Shown here: positions 34,114 to 43,190 of the stretch, one piece after another
Layout: each line of letters starts with the position of its first letter
How positions within the stretch are numbered: position 1 is the first letter of the stretch
NCBI GenBank assembly: GCA_021821195.1
Contig: JAKACT010000004.1
Location: 1 to 64,000, forward strand
Length of the DNA: 64,000 nucleotides
Reading direction: 5' to 3'
Origin: Pseudomonadota bacterium
GTDB lineage: Bacteria; Pseudomonadota; Gammaproteobacteria; Xanthomonadales; Xanthomonadaceae
Position numbers and translations under genes: made by a program
Notes under the pieces: model-generated
What the model saw: the letters and a program-made list of their open reading frames with translations, nothing else
The model's database searches: none
Told to the model about the DNA's origin: nothing

Positions 34114-35832
34114 ATGTCCTATCTCGTGCTCGCCCGCAAGTGGCGCCCCAAGCGGTTCGCCGAACTGGTCGGCCAGGAACACGTGGTGCGCGCGCTGACC
34201 AACGCGCTGGAAACCGGCCGCGTCCACCACGCGTTCCTGTTCACCGGCACCCGCGGCGTCGGCAAGACCACCATCGCCCGCATCTTCGCCAAGAGCCTGA
34301 ACTGCGAGCGCGGCACCGGCGCCGATCCCTGCGGCGAGTGCGAGACCTGCCTGGCCATCGATGCCGGCCGCTACATCGACCTGCTGGAGATCGACGCCGC
34401 CTCCAACACCGGCGTGGACAACGTCCGCGAGCTGATCGAGAACGCCCAGTACATGCCCAGCCGCGGCAAGTACAAGGTCTACCTGATCGACGAAGTGCAC
34501 ATGCTGTCGAAGCCGGCGTTCAACGCGCTGCTGAAGACGCTGGAAGAGCCGCCGGGACACGTCAAGTTCCTGTTCGCCACCACCGATCCGGAGAAGCTGC
34601 TGGTCACGGTGCTGAGCCGCTGCCTGCAGTTCAACCTCAAGCGGCTGGACGAGGCGCAGATCCGCGGCCAGATCGTGAAGATCCTCGGCGCCGAGGGCAT
34701 CGAGGCCGACGACGACGCGGTGGCGCAGCTTGCCCGCGCGGCCGACGGCAGCCTGCGCGACGGGCTGTCGCTGCTCGACCAGGCCATCGCCTACGCCGGC
34801 GGCCGGCTGGATGGCGCCACCGTGGCTGCCATGCTGGGCACGGTGGACCGCAGCCGCGTGCAGGCGCTGCTGGCCGCGCTGGCCGATGGCGACGGCGCGC
34901 GCCTGCTGGACGAGGCCGCGCAACTGGCGGAATTCTCGCCGGACTGGGCCAGCATCCTCGATGCCTTCGCGCAGGCGCTGCACCGCATCCAGGTGAAGCA
35001 GCTGGTGCCGTCGGTGGATGTCGGCAGCGATGCCATCGACGTCGAAGGGCTGGCCGAGCAGCTGCGGCCGGAGCTGGTGCAGTTGTGGTACCAGATGGCG
35101 CTGAACGGCCGTCGCGACCTTGGCCATGCGCCGAGCCCGCGCAGCGGCTTCGAAATGACCCTGCTGCGCATGCTGGCGTTCCGCCCCGATGCCGCCGCCC
35201 AGGCGGCGTTGCCACGGGCGCAGTCGGCGTCGGCACCGGCCGCGCCGGCCACCAGTCCGCAGGCCCGCAGTGAGGCCGCCGCGCGCGCGCGCGCCGCGCT
35301 GGCCGAAGCCTTGCCGGCGCCGGCCGTCGTGCGCGAACCGCCGCCAGCAGCGCCTGCGGTTGCCACGCCACCTCCATTGCCGCCAGCCCACGCGCCAGCG
35401 GCGCCGGTGCCTTCGCCGGCAACGGCCAGCACGCTGCTGGTCACCGATTCCGAACACTGGCTGGAGCTCGTCGCCGGTTGCGGCCTGCGCGGCCCGGCCA
35501 AGCTGCTGGCGGAGAACGCCGGCTTCGTCGGGCACGCCGATGGCGTGCTGCGGCTGTCGCTGGCGCCGGAGCAGGAACACCTGAAGTCGCCCAGCCTGGT
35601 GCTGCAGCTGTGCGAAGCGATCGGCCGGCAGTTGGGCGGCGAGGTGCAGGTCCGCTTCGAGATCGGCCAGCCGCGAGGCGAAACCGCGAACGCCCGCAAC
35701 GCGCGCGAGCGCGATGCACGGCAGGCCGGCGCGGAAAGCGGCTTTGCCGCCGATCCCGGCATCCAGCGGCTGGTCCAGCAGTTCGGCGCGCAGATCGTGC
35801 CGGACTCGGTGCGCCCGCTCGACGCGAACTGA
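34114..35832 (+). CDS. dnaX: DNA polymerase III tau/gamma subunit
   Basis: Clamp-loader ATPase that loads the beta clamp and ties polymerases together. I use the ATG at 34114 ([20 protein letters not shown]). It has Walker A GTRGVGKT near residue 45, the zinc module C..C..C..C (NCERG...CGECETC), Walker [10 protein letters not shown] and the SRC motif LSRCLQF. A proline/alanine-rich linker (about 360-450) precedes a C-terminal domain of tau type. At 572 aa it is shorter than E. coli tau. I see no A-rich slippery site that would make a separate gamma. It heads the classic dnaX-ybaB-recR group. Confidence 0.96.
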   Translation: MSYLVLARKWRPKRFAELVGQEHVVRALTNALETGRVHHAFLFTGTRGVGKTTIARIFAKSLNCERGTGADPCGECETCLAIDAGRYIDLLEIDAASNTGVDNVRELIENAQYMPSRGKYKVYLIDEVHMLSKPAFNALLKTLEEPPGHVKFLFATTDPEKLLVTVLSRCLQFNLKRLDEAQIRGQIVKILGAEGIEADDDAVAQLARAADGSLRDGLSLLDQAIAYAGGRLDGATVAAMLGTVDRSRVQALLAALADGDGARLLDEAAQLAEFSPDWASILDAFAQALHRIQVKQLVPSVDVGSDAIDVEGLAEQLRPELVQLWYQMALNGRRDLGHAPSPRSGFEMTLLRMLAFRPDAAAQAALPRAQSASAPAAPATSPQARSEAAARARAALAEALPAPAVVREPPPAAPAVATPPPLPPAHAPAAPVPSPATASTLLVTDSEHWLELVAGCGLRGPAKLLAENAGFVGHADGVLRLSLAPEQEHLKSPSLVLQLCEAIGRQLGGEVQVRFEIGQPRGETANARNARERDARQAGAESGFAADPGIQRLVQQFGAQIVPDSVRPLDAN

Positions 35833-35863
35833 ACATCCCACACTGCAACAACGGAAGAACGAC

Positions 35864-36184
35864 ATGCGTGGAAACATCGCCCAGCTGATGCAGCAGGCGC
35901 AGAAGATGCAGGAAAACATGCAGCGCGCACAGGAAGAAGTGGCAGCGCTGGAAGCCACCGGCAGCGCCGGCGGCGGCATGGTCAGCGTGACCCTGGGCGG
36001 GCGCATGGACTGCCGCAAGGTGCGCATCGACCCGGCCGCGCTGGCCGACCCGGAGATGGCGGAGGACCTGATCGCCGCCGCATTCAACGATGCGGTCAAC
36101 AAGATCAACGCCGCCTCGCAGGAAAAGATGGCCGGCGCCACCGCCGGCATGCAGCTGCCGCCGGGCTTCAAGCTGCCGTTCTGA
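35864..36184 (+). CDS. YbaB/EbfC family nucleoid-associated protein
   Basis: 106-aa dimeric DNA-binding protein, from the ATG at 35864 after GGAAG. It starts [20 protein letters not shown] and has the family's long first helix, the [21 protein letters not shown] strand region and the [14 protein letters not shown] helix. It is always found between dnaX and recR, suggesting a link to recombination or nucleoid organisation, but its precise job is unsettled. Confidence 0.95.
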   Translation: MRGNIAQLMQQAQKMQENMQRAQEEVAALEATGSAGGGMVSVTLGGRMDCRKVRIDPAALADPEMAEDLIAAAFNDAVNKINAASQEKMAGATAGMQLPPGFKLPF

Positions 36185-36311
36185 TCCGGCGAATGACGCG
36201 GCATCCCGCCGAATTCGCAAAGCGGGCGGGCACCGCGGTTCTCGCCCGCCTCTGCGTTGCCCGGTGTGCGCCGCATGCGCACATCCGGGCGCACCACCAG
36301 ACTCCTGATTC

Positions 36312-36908
36312 ATGACCGCCTCCCTGCTCGAACAACTCATCGACGCACTGCGCGTGCTGCCGGGCGTAGGCCAGAAATCCGCACAGCGGATGGCCTACCA
36401 CCTGCTGGAGCGGCAGCGCGACGGCGGCCGCCGGCTGGCCGATGCGCTGGCCGAGGCGATGGAGCGGATCCGCCACTGCAGCCGCTGCCGCGACTTCAGC
36501 GAGACCGAGGTCTGCCCGACCTGTGCCAGCAGCGCGCGCGATGCGCAGCTGCTGTGCGTGGTGGAAACCCCGGCGGACCGGCTGGCGATCGAGCAGGCCA
36601 CCGGCTTCCGCGGCCTGTATTTCGTACTGCAGGGGCGGTTGAGCCCGCTGGACGGGATCGGCCCGCGCGAGCTGGGCCTGGACCAGCTGGCGCAGCGGCT
36701 GGAGCAGGGCGAGGTGCGGGAACTGATCGTCGCCACCAACCCCACCGTCGAAGGCGAGGCGACCGCACACTACCTGGCCCAGCTGGCGCGTGCGCGCGGC
36801 GTCCAGCCCAGCCGGCTGGCGCACGGCGTGCCGCTGGGCGGCGAGCTGGAATACGTGGACCGCGGCACCCTGTCGCACGCGTTCGGCAGCCGCAGCGAAA
36901 TCCCGTAG
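36312..36908 (+). CDS. recR: Recombination mediator RecR
   Basis: Forms the RecFOR/RecOR complex that loads RecA on gapped DNA. The 198-aa protein has the helix-hairpin-helix [15 protein letters not shown], a C4 zinc motif (CSRCRDF ... CPTC), the Toprim domain opening with [15 protein letters not shown], and [15 protein letters not shown]. It ends in the usual [14 protein letters not shown]. Length is normal. Confidence 0.97.
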   Translation: MTASLLEQLIDALRVLPGVGQKSAQRMAYHLLERQRDGGRRLADALAEAMERIRHCSRCRDFSETEVCPTCASSARDAQLLCVVETPADRLAIEQATGFRGLYFVLQGRLSPLDGIGPRELGLDQLAQRLEQGEVRELIVATNPTVEGEATAHYLAQLARARGVQPSRLAHGVPLGGELEYVDRGTLSHAFGSRSEIP

Positions 36909-36993
36909 CACCGGGGCGCCCCGAAGCGATCAATCATTCGAGTCGCATTCGCGCGGTGCGCTCCTACAATCGGGCGTCCGCCAGGAGTCCGAG

Positions 36994-37347
36994 ATGCCAG
37001 ACACCATCTTCCACAAGATCATCCGCCGCGAGATCCCCGCCGACATCGTCTTCGAGGACGAGCACCTAATCGCGTTCCGCGACATCGCGCCGCAGGCGCC
37101 GGTGCACGTGCTGTTCGTGCCGAAGCAGGACTTCGCCACCCTCAACGACGTGCCAGAAGACGCGGCGATTGTGGTCGGCCGGCTTGCGACCGCGGCCGCG
37201 CGCTACGCAAGGCAGCAGGGCTTCGCCGAGGACGGCTACCGGATCGTGATGAACTGCAACGGCGACGCCGGCCAGACCGTGTTCCAGATCCACCTGCACC
37301 TGCTGGCCGGGGCGCCGCTGGGGCGGTTCGGCACGCCGCAGGATTAG
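36994..37347 (+). CDS. HIT-domain nucleotide-binding hydrolase (HinT-like)
   Basis: 117-aa histidine-triad protein from the ATG at 36994 (MPDTIFHKIIRREIPADIVF), preceded by AGGAG. HinT-type enzymes cleave AMP-lysine and other phosphoramidates; the physiological substrate is unclear. The triad lies in QTVFQIHLHLLAG, where the first histidine of the usual H-x-H-x-H is replaced by Gln while the catalytic middle and last histidines remain. TACAAT about 30 bp upstream is a plausible -10. Confidence 0.92.
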   Translation: MPDTIFHKIIRREIPADIVFEDEHLIAFRDIAPQAPVHVLFVPKQDFATLNDVPEDAAIVVGRLATAAARYARQQGFAEDGYRIVMNCNGDAGQTVFQIHLHLLAGAPLGRFGTPQD

Positions 37348-37417
37348 GGTCGCCGTCCGCCGCGCCATCCGCACTGCGCGGACGTGATGTCGATGGATTG
37401 ATCCTGACCGCCGTGGT

Positions 37418-39370
37418 TCAGGGACGATGTGCGCGCAGGTCGCGTAGCAGGGCCACCAGCGCCGCGCGGTTGCCCGTCGGTGCATAGCGCGCCAGGTTGA
37501 AGCGCGCGGCCAGCGTGGCCAGGTGCTGTCCGGCGCGTGGGCTGTCCGCCGCCACCCGGATGGCCCAGGCCAGCGCCGGTTCGTGCGCCGCGCGGCCGCG
37601 GCCAAGCCTGCGATAGCGTGCCTCCAGCGCATGCCAGGCGCGCAGCAGCGGGTCGCGCTGGCGTTCGCCGCGGGCGATCAGCCAGGCCATCCATGCCAGC
37701 GCCAGCGCGGCGATGGCGGCGAACAGCGCGACCAGCGCACCCGCGCCGAGCCGCTCCAGCCCCAGCGGCTTGAGCAGGCTCTGCTGGCGCTGCGCGTTGA
37801 AGCCCAGCACGAAGTCGTTCCAGCCGCGGCGCAGCCAGTCGCTGGCGTTGAACATCGGCACCAGCGCGTCGAGCCCGGCGATGCGGCCCGGCTGGCGGTC
37901 GGCGATGGTGTCGTAGACGCGCTCGGGCGCGACCGCGGCGGTGGGATCCACGCGCACCCAGCCGCGCGCCGGCAGCCACACTTCGGCCCACGCGTGCGCG
38001 TCGGACTTGCGCACCAGCCAGTAGTCGCCGATGGGATTGCGATAGGCGCCGGCATAGCCGGTGACCACCCGTGCGGGAATGCCGGCGGCGCGCATCAGCA
38101 CCACGAAGGCGGAGCTGAAGTGCTCGCAATAGCCTTCGCGGCGGTCGAACAGGAAGTCGTCGACCTCGTTGCGGCCGGCCAGCGGCACCTCGAGGGTGTA
38201 GGCGAAGTCGCGGCGGATCATCGCCAGCGCGCGGCCGACGAGGGCGGCGTCGCCGTGACCCTGCGCGTCGCTGCCGGCTTCGCGCCGCCACTGCCGGCCC
38301 AGCGCGACGGTGCGCGGGTTGTAGCCCCGCGGCAGCGCCAGTGCGCGCGCGCGCAGCGGCGGCGGCAGCTCGGCTTCGAACGCGGCCGGCGGCGCCGAGC
38401 GCATGCGCCAGCGCGAGACGTTGTACTGCGGCGTCGCCGCCCACGGCGTGTAGTCGCGGCTGACGTAGGCGCCGTCGGGCAACTGGGTGGGCAGGTCCAG
38501 CGCGACCAGCTGGCGGTCTTCGGTGGGTTCGATATCGATGCGGTAATCCCAGCCCGCGCCGGCCGGCTGCATCGGCGCAGCGGGGAAGCGCTGCAGGTCG
38601 CGCGCCTGCCGCCAGCTGCGGCCATCGAAGTCCCATAGCACCGGCCCGCGCCAGTACATCTGCTCCTGCGCGGGCGCGGCGCCGAAGAACTGCACGCGTG
38701 CGGCCGGGCTGTCGTCGCGCAGCAGATCGGCCATCGCTCCGGGGGTCATCGTGTCGGACAGGCCCGGCGTGGCGACGCTGCGATGCGGCAGCCCCCACAG
38801 CGGCGACGGCAGGCGCGGGAACAGCCAGAACGCGGCCAATGCCAGCGGCAGCCCGAGCGCGAACAGGCGCAGCACGCCGAAGGTGGCGGCGCCGCGCCTG
38901 ACCGCCTGCATCACCTCGCCCTCGTCCGCGGCCAGCCGCTGCAGCGCCAGCAGCGCCAGCAGCACCGCGGCCAGCGCCAGCCCCAGGCTGGCCGGCCCCT
39001 GGTCGAGTAGGAAAGTGGCGAACGGCGCGAACAGGCCGAAGCCGACCAGGCTGCGACCGTCGCGCAGGCTGGAGGTTTCGCTGGGCTTGAGCGCCAGCAT
39101 CGCGGCCAGCACCGCGCAGGCGGTATCGCGGCCGATCCCCGGTGCCACCACCGCCACCGCCAGCAACGCGCAGGCGCTGAGCAGCAGCCGCAGCAGCGCC
39201 GGCATCGGCCGCCGCCAGGAGGCTGCGGCCACCGCCAGCGCGCCGACGCCGAAGGCCGGCCCCAGCCAGGCCGGCAGCTGCAGCAGCAGCGGCAGCAGGC
39301 AGGCGGCGGCCGCCAGCAGCACCTGCATGCGGGCGCGTGGCGTCATCGGCGGCGAGGCGTGCTCAGCCAT
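37418..39370 (-). CDS. tgpA: Transglutaminase-like membrane protein TgpA
   Basis: 650-aa inner-membrane protein. Residues about 15-185 contain six to seven hydrophobic helices (DUF3488). A periplasmic transglutaminase-like core follows with its triad Cys in REGYCEHFSSAF, His in SDAHAWAEVW and Asp in RVDPTAAV. Another membrane helix lies near 555-575, then a cytoplasmic DUF4129-like tail. The Pseudomonas homologue is essential. I use the ATG at 39370; it overlaps the DUF58 stop by 8 bp. It ends a moxR-DUF58-tgpA operon, a widespread arrangement in which MoxR is thought to act as chaperone for its partners. Confidence 0.92.
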   Translation of the reverse strand: MAEHASPPMTPRARMQVLLAAAACLLPLLLQLPAWLGPAFGVGALAVAAASWRRPMPALLRLLLSACALLAVAVVAPGIGRDTACAVLAAMLALKPSETSSLRDGRSLVGFGLFAPFATFLLDQGPASLGLALAAVLLALLALQRLAADEGEVMQAVRRGAATFGVLRLFALGLPLALAAFWLFPRLPSPLWGLPHRSVATPGLSDTMTPGAMADLLRDDSPAARVQFFGAAPAQEQMYWRGPVLWDFDGRSWRQARDLQRFPAAPMQPAGAGWDYRIDIEPTEDRQLVALDLPTQLPDGAYVSRDYTPWAATPQYNVSRWRMRSAPPAAFEAELPPPLRARALALPRGYNPRTVALGRQWRREAGSDAQGHGDAALVGRALAMIRRDFAYTLEVPLAGRNEVDDFLFDRREGYCEHFSSAFVVLMRAAGIPARVVTGYAGAYRNPIGDYWLVRKSDAHAWAEVWLPARGWVRVDPTAAVAPERVYDTIADRQPGRIAGLDALVPMFNASDWLRRGWNDFVLGFNAQRQQSLLKPLGLERLGAGALVALFAAIAALALAWMAWLIARGERQRDPLLRAWHALEARYRRLGRGRAAHEPALAWAIRVAADSPRAGQHLATLAARFNLARYAPTGNRAALVALLRDLRAHRP

Positions 39371-40334
39371 GCGCAGGCTCCGACGCCGGCGGGTCCTGCG
39401 GCAGCAACGCCAGCGCGCGCAGGCAGCGGTGCCGGTGCGGCGGCCCGCGGTCGCTGGCGATGGGCGGCTGCGTCGGCAGCTGCAGGCCGTAGCGGCGGCC
39501 GTCGCGCTCGGCATCGTCGACCCAGCGTGCCAGCCGGCGGATGCGCTGCTCATAAGGCAGGCCGGCGGTCTGCTGCCAATCCAGCAGCAGTTCGCCGCCG
39601 CGCTGCTGTTCGTAGTCGCGCACCAGCAGGCTGTCGTGGCGGGCCGAAGCCTTCCACGCCACCGTGCGCGGCGGATCCCCCGGGCGGTAGCCGCGCAGGT
39701 GGTGCGGGTCGTCGCCGGAGCGCGCGGCCTGCGCATGGTCCTGCCCGTTGGCGGGCACCGGCAGCGGTGGCGCCTGGGCTTCCGGCGCCGGGTAGACCAG
39801 CAATGATTGCGCCGGCCAGGCATAGCCCCAGGCCCGCGCCAGCCCCAGCGGCTGCACGCTGGAGAGCTCCAGCCGCGGCAGCGGCAGCAGCCCGCGGCGC
39901 GTGGTCGGCAGGCGCAGCTCGGCGGAGGCACCGCTGGCATCCAGCGCGACGTGGGTGGCGTGTCCGTCCACCGCCACCCGCAGGCCGCGGCGGACCCGCG
40001 CATCGGCGGCGCCCAGCGCGATGCGCAGGTGCAGGTCCTCGCCGGCCGCCACCGGTTCGGCTGCCACCGCTTCCACCCGCAGCCCGGACAATTGCATATG
40101 CGCGGCGATCAGGCTGGCCTGCGCGGCGCCGGCCAACAGCAGGGCCAGCAGCAGCGCCGGGTTGTTGTTGAAGTTGAGTGCGCCCAGCAGCATCGCCCCC
40201 AGCAGGAGGCCGAAGAACAGCCCGCTGGCGGTGGGCAGCACGTAGATGCGGTGGCGCGTGAGCCGCGCCGGCAGCGTTTCCGGCGCGCGCGGGCGCATCC
40301 ACGCCTGCGTGCGCCTGCGCAGCGTGGCGATCAC
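39363..40334 (-). CDS. DUF58 domain-containing protein
   Basis: 323-aa partner of MoxR, from a GTG at 40334 located 1 base after the moxR stop; no ATG fits. Two membrane helices (LPTASGLFFGLLLGAMLLGAL and ALLLALLLAGAAQASLI) are followed by a soluble part with the DUF58 signature YRPGDPPRTVAWKASARHD and LLVRDYEQQ. Family members often resemble von Willebrand A folds. The role is unknown but linked to MoxR and the adjacent transglutaminase. Confidence 0.88.
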   Translation of the reverse strand: MIATLRRRTQAWMRPRAPETLPARLTRHRIYVLPTASGLFFGLLLGAMLLGALNFNNNPALLLALLLAGAAQASLIAAHMQLSGLRVEAVAAEPVAAGEDLHLRIALGAADARVRRGLRVAVDGHATHVALDASGASAELRLPTTRRGLLPLPRLELSSVQPLGLARAWGYAWPAQSLLVYPAPEAQAPPLPVPANGQDHAQAARSGDDPHHLRGYRPGDPPRTVAWKASARHDSLLVRDYEQQRGGELLLDWQQTAGLPYEQRIRRLARWVDDAERDGRRYGLQLPTQPPIASDRGPPHRHRCLRALALLPQDPPASEPAHG

Positions 40335-40335
40335 C

Positions 40336-41298
40336 TCAGTCCACCGCGACCGCGTGCAGGATCGCCTTGGCCAGGCTGGCGGCCGGGGTGTCGGCATCCG
40401 CCACCAGCCGGTGCTCGGCCACCGCCGGGAACAACGCCTGCACGTCCTCGGGCACCACGTGGCCGCGGCCCAGCAGCAGCGCATGCGCCCGCGCGGCGCG
40501 CAGCAGCGCCAGCCCGGCGCGCGGCGACAGGCCCACCCGCACGCCCGGCTGCTGGCGGCTGCGCGCGATCAGCGCCTGCACGTAATCCAGCAGCGCGTCG
40601 CTGGCGTGCACCCGCGGCACCGCCTGGCGCAGGGCGAGGATGCGCGGCGCGTCCAGCAGTGGCGCGATGTTCGCGATCAGGTCGCGGCGGTCGCTGCCGG
40701 CCAGCAGCGCGCGCTCCGCCGCCGCATCGGGATAGCCCAGCGCCAGCCGCAGCAGGAAGCGGTCCAGCTGCGAATCCGGCAGCGGGTAGGTGCCGGACAG
40801 GTCGACCGGGTTCTGCGTCGCGATGACCAGGAACGGATCGGGCAGGGCGCGGGTCTGGCCGTCGATGCTGACCTGGTGTTCGGCCATCGCCTCCAGCAGC
40901 GCGCTCTGGGTGCGCGGCGGCGCGCGGTTGATCTCGTCGGCCAGCAGCACGTGGGTGAACACCGGGCCGGGATGGAACTCGAAGCGCCGGGCCTGCGCCT
41001 CGTACACCGAGACGCCGAGGATGTCGGACGGCAGCAGGTCGGAGGTGAACTGCACGCGGCTGAAGTCCAGTCCCAGCGTGGCCGCCAGCGCGTGCGCCAG
41101 GGTGGTCTTGCCGAGCCCGGGCAGGTCCTCGATCAGCAGGTGGCCGCCCGCCAGCAGGGCGACGAAGGCCAGCCGCACCTGCACCGGTTTGCCCAGCACC
41201 AGCGTGTTCACCTGCGCCTGCGCGTCGCGCAGGGCCTGCTGCAGCTCATCGGTTAGCATCGGCGCCGGTACCGGGATCGCGGACATGTCGTTGGGCAT
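40336..41298 (-). CDS. MoxR-family AAA+ ATPase
   Basis: 320-aa ATPase of the MoxR family, chaperone-like proteins that act on VWA or DUF58 partners. I use the ATG at 41298 (MPNDMSAIPVPAP); an internal ATG at 41286 is also possible. The track ORF is longer but antisense to the GT39 gene. Walker A is EDLPGLGKTTLAHALA, Walker B HVLLADEINRAPP, sensor 1 IATQNPV and the arginine finger region LDRFLLRL. The C-terminal lid has GVRVGLSPRAGLALLRAARA. It is first in the operon and 42 bp from the divergent GT39 gene. Confidence 0.95.
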   Translation of the reverse strand: MPNDMSAIPVPAPMLTDELQQALRDAQAQVNTLVLGKPVQVRLAFVALLAGGHLLIEDLPGLGKTTLAHALAATLGLDFSRVQFTSDLLPSDILGVSVYEAQARRFEFHPGPVFTHVLLADEINRAPPRTQSALLEAMAEHQVSIDGQTRALPDPFLVIATQNPVDLSGTYPLPDSQLDRFLLRLALGYPDAAAERALLAGSDRRDLIANIAPLLDAPRILALRQAVPRVHASDALLDYVQALIARSRQQPGVRVGLSPRAGLALLRAARAHALLLGRGHVVPEDVQALFPAVAEHRLVADADTPAASLAKAILHAVAVD

Positions 41299-41340
41299 CG
41301 GTTCTCGGAAGTGGCAACGAGTGTAGCGAGGACGCCCGGG

Positions 41341-43182
41341 ATGCAGGATGCGGGAAGCGCGGCGGCGCGGCGCGGGTTCATCGCCGGCTGGCTGCTGTTG
41401 TGCGCGCTCAAGCTGGCGCTGGCGGTGCAGCTGCCACTGTTCGTCGACGAGGCCTTCTACTGGCAGGAGGGCCAGCATCCGGCCTGGGCCTATTCCGACC
41501 TGCCGGCGCTGACCGCGTGGCTGGCGCGGCTGGGCGTGGAACTGTTCGGCCAGCATGCGCTGGGCCTGCGGCTGCCGTTCCTGCTGGTCGGCGCGGCGCT
41601 CCCGTGGCTGGTGGTGCGGATGGCCGCGCGCGAATTCGATGCGAACACCGGCTGGCAGGTCGGTCTGCTGGTGCTGTTGCTGCCGTTGGCCGGCAGCCTG
41701 GGCCTGCTGGCGCTGCCGGACGTGTCGCTGCTGCTGGCCACGCTGCTCTGCCTCGACGCCGGATTGCGGCTGCTGCGCCGGGTCGATGTCTTGGGAGCGG
41801 GTGAACTGGCGCTGGGCCTGCTGCTGGGCGGCTTGACCCACTACCGCTTCGTCGCGGTGATCGCGGTGGGGTTTGCCGGGTTGTTGGTGCTGCGCGACGG
41901 GCGTCGCGCGCTGCGGCATCCCGCGCCGTGGGTGGCGGTTGCGATCGGCGCGCTGGCCTGGCTACCGCTGCTGCTGTGGAACCTGCGCAACGCCGATGCC
42001 GGCCTGCGTTTCCAGCTGGTGGATCGGCATCCCTGGCAGTTCGGTGGCGACGGCCTGCTGCTGGGCCTGCTGCAGCTGTTGCCGGCCACGCCGCTGCTGC
42101 TGGCGGCGATGGCGGTGGCCGCCTGGCGCGGCCTGCGCGAGCCGCGACCCGCCGCGCGCTACCTGGCGCTGTGCGGCAGCGGCATCGTGCTGGGCTTCCT
42201 GCTGCTGGGGTTCTTCGCCGACCGCGAGCGGGTCAGCTTCCACTGGCCGCTGCCCGGCTTCGTCGCGCTGCTGCCGCTGCTGCCGGCGGTGCTGGCCGGC
42301 TGGCCACGCAGCTGGCGCATCGCCACGCTGGCCACCGCGGCGGCCGGTCTGGTGCTGGTGCTGGGCTTCTTCCTCATGGCCTCGGTGCCGGCGTGGCGCG
42401 AGCAGACCGCGGGGCACCGCCTGTATCCGGCCAATTTCGCCGGCTGGAGTGCGCTGGCAGGGGCGGTGCGCGGCGAACGCGCCGCCATGCCGGCCGGGAC
42501 GCAATTGCTCGCTGGCAATTTCAAGATCGGCGCGGAGCTCGGATTCCTGCTCGGCGACCCGCGCATCTCCGTGCTCGACCATCCGCTCAACCACCACCAC
42601 GGCCGCGCGCCGCAGCTGGCGCTGTGGGGGTTGCAGCAAGACGGCGCCCGCGATGCGCCGATGCTGCTGGTGGTCGCCGCCACCGACGTGAAGTTCCGCG
42701 AGCAGCTGGCGTATTTCCAGCAGCTTTGCGGGCAGGTCGGCCCGCTGCCGCCGCCACGCGTGCTGGACATCGACCACGGCCGCCAGCGCTTCCTGTTGTT
42801 CGCATTGCCGGCGCAGCGCGGCGACGGCGCGTGCGTGACGCCGGCGCTGGCCAATATCGATGCGCCTGCAGCCGGCGCGCGGGTCGGGCGGCGGTTCAAG
42901 GTGTCGGCGTGGGCGGCCAAGGACGTGGCCGGCGTGCGCAGGGTGGAAGTACTGCTGGATGGCCGGGTGGTGGCCACCGCGCGGCGCGTGGGGGCCAATC
43001 CGTGGGTAGTCGATGATTTCCTGCAGGGCCGCTCGCGTGATCCGGCCGTGCCGCAGGTGCAGTTCGCCGCCGAGGTGGACGCCAGCGCGCTGCCAGCCGG
43101 CACGCACTGGCTGGGCCTGCGCGTGACCGGCGGCGACGGTGCGGTCGAGGATGGCCCCGCACAACCCATCCAACTGCGCTGA
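41341..43182 (+). CDS. GT39-family membrane glycosyltransferase with C-terminal Ig-like domain
   Basis: 613-aa protein resembling ArnT/PMT lipid-linked sugar transferases. I chose the ATG at 41341 after GAGGACG; the track start at 41311 is also possible. The first periplasmic loop holds the family's acidic motif in LFVDEAFYW, followed by YSDLPALTAWLARLG. About eleven membrane helices run to residue 370. A soluble part follows, ending (about 510-613) in an Ig-like beta domain (IDAPAAGARVGRRFKVSAWA ... HWLGLRVTGGDG). The tail is unusual for this family and may bind the glycan or the acceptor. Donor and acceptor are unknown. It is 8 bp from the next membrane gene. Confidence 0.84.
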   Translation: MQDAGSAAARRGFIAGWLLLCALKLALAVQLPLFVDEAFYWQEGQHPAWAYSDLPALTAWLARLGVELFGQHALGLRLPFLLVGAALPWLVVRMAAREFDANTGWQVGLLVLLLPLAGSLGLLALPDVSLLLATLLCLDAGLRLLRRVDVLGAGELALGLLLGGLTHYRFVAVIAVGFAGLLVLRDGRRALRHPAPWVAVAIGALAWLPLLLWNLRNADAGLRFQLVDRHPWQFGGDGLLLGLLQLLPATPLLLAAMAVAAWRGLREPRPAARYLALCGSGIVLGFLLLGFFADRERVSFHWPLPGFVALLPLLPAVLAGWPRSWRIATLATAAAGLVLVLGFFLMASVPAWREQTAGHRLYPANFAGWSALAGAVRGERAAMPAGTQLLAGNFKIGAELGFLLGDPRISVLDHPLNHHHGRAPQLALWGLQQDGARDAPMLLVVAATDVKFREQLAYFQQLCGQVGPLPPPRVLDIDHGRQRFLLFALPAQRGDGACVTPALANIDAPAAGARVGRRFKVSAWAAKDVAGVRRVEVLLDGRVVATARRVGANPWVVDDFLQGRSRDPAVPQVQFAAEVDASALPAGTHWLGLRVTGGDGAVEDGPAQPIQLR

Positions 43183-43190
43183 ACCCGACG

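Noticed and set aside
34114-35832. Programmed frameshift in dnaX
   Set aside because: No A-rich slippery heptamer or following stem like the E. coli signal is visible in the GC-rich sequence.
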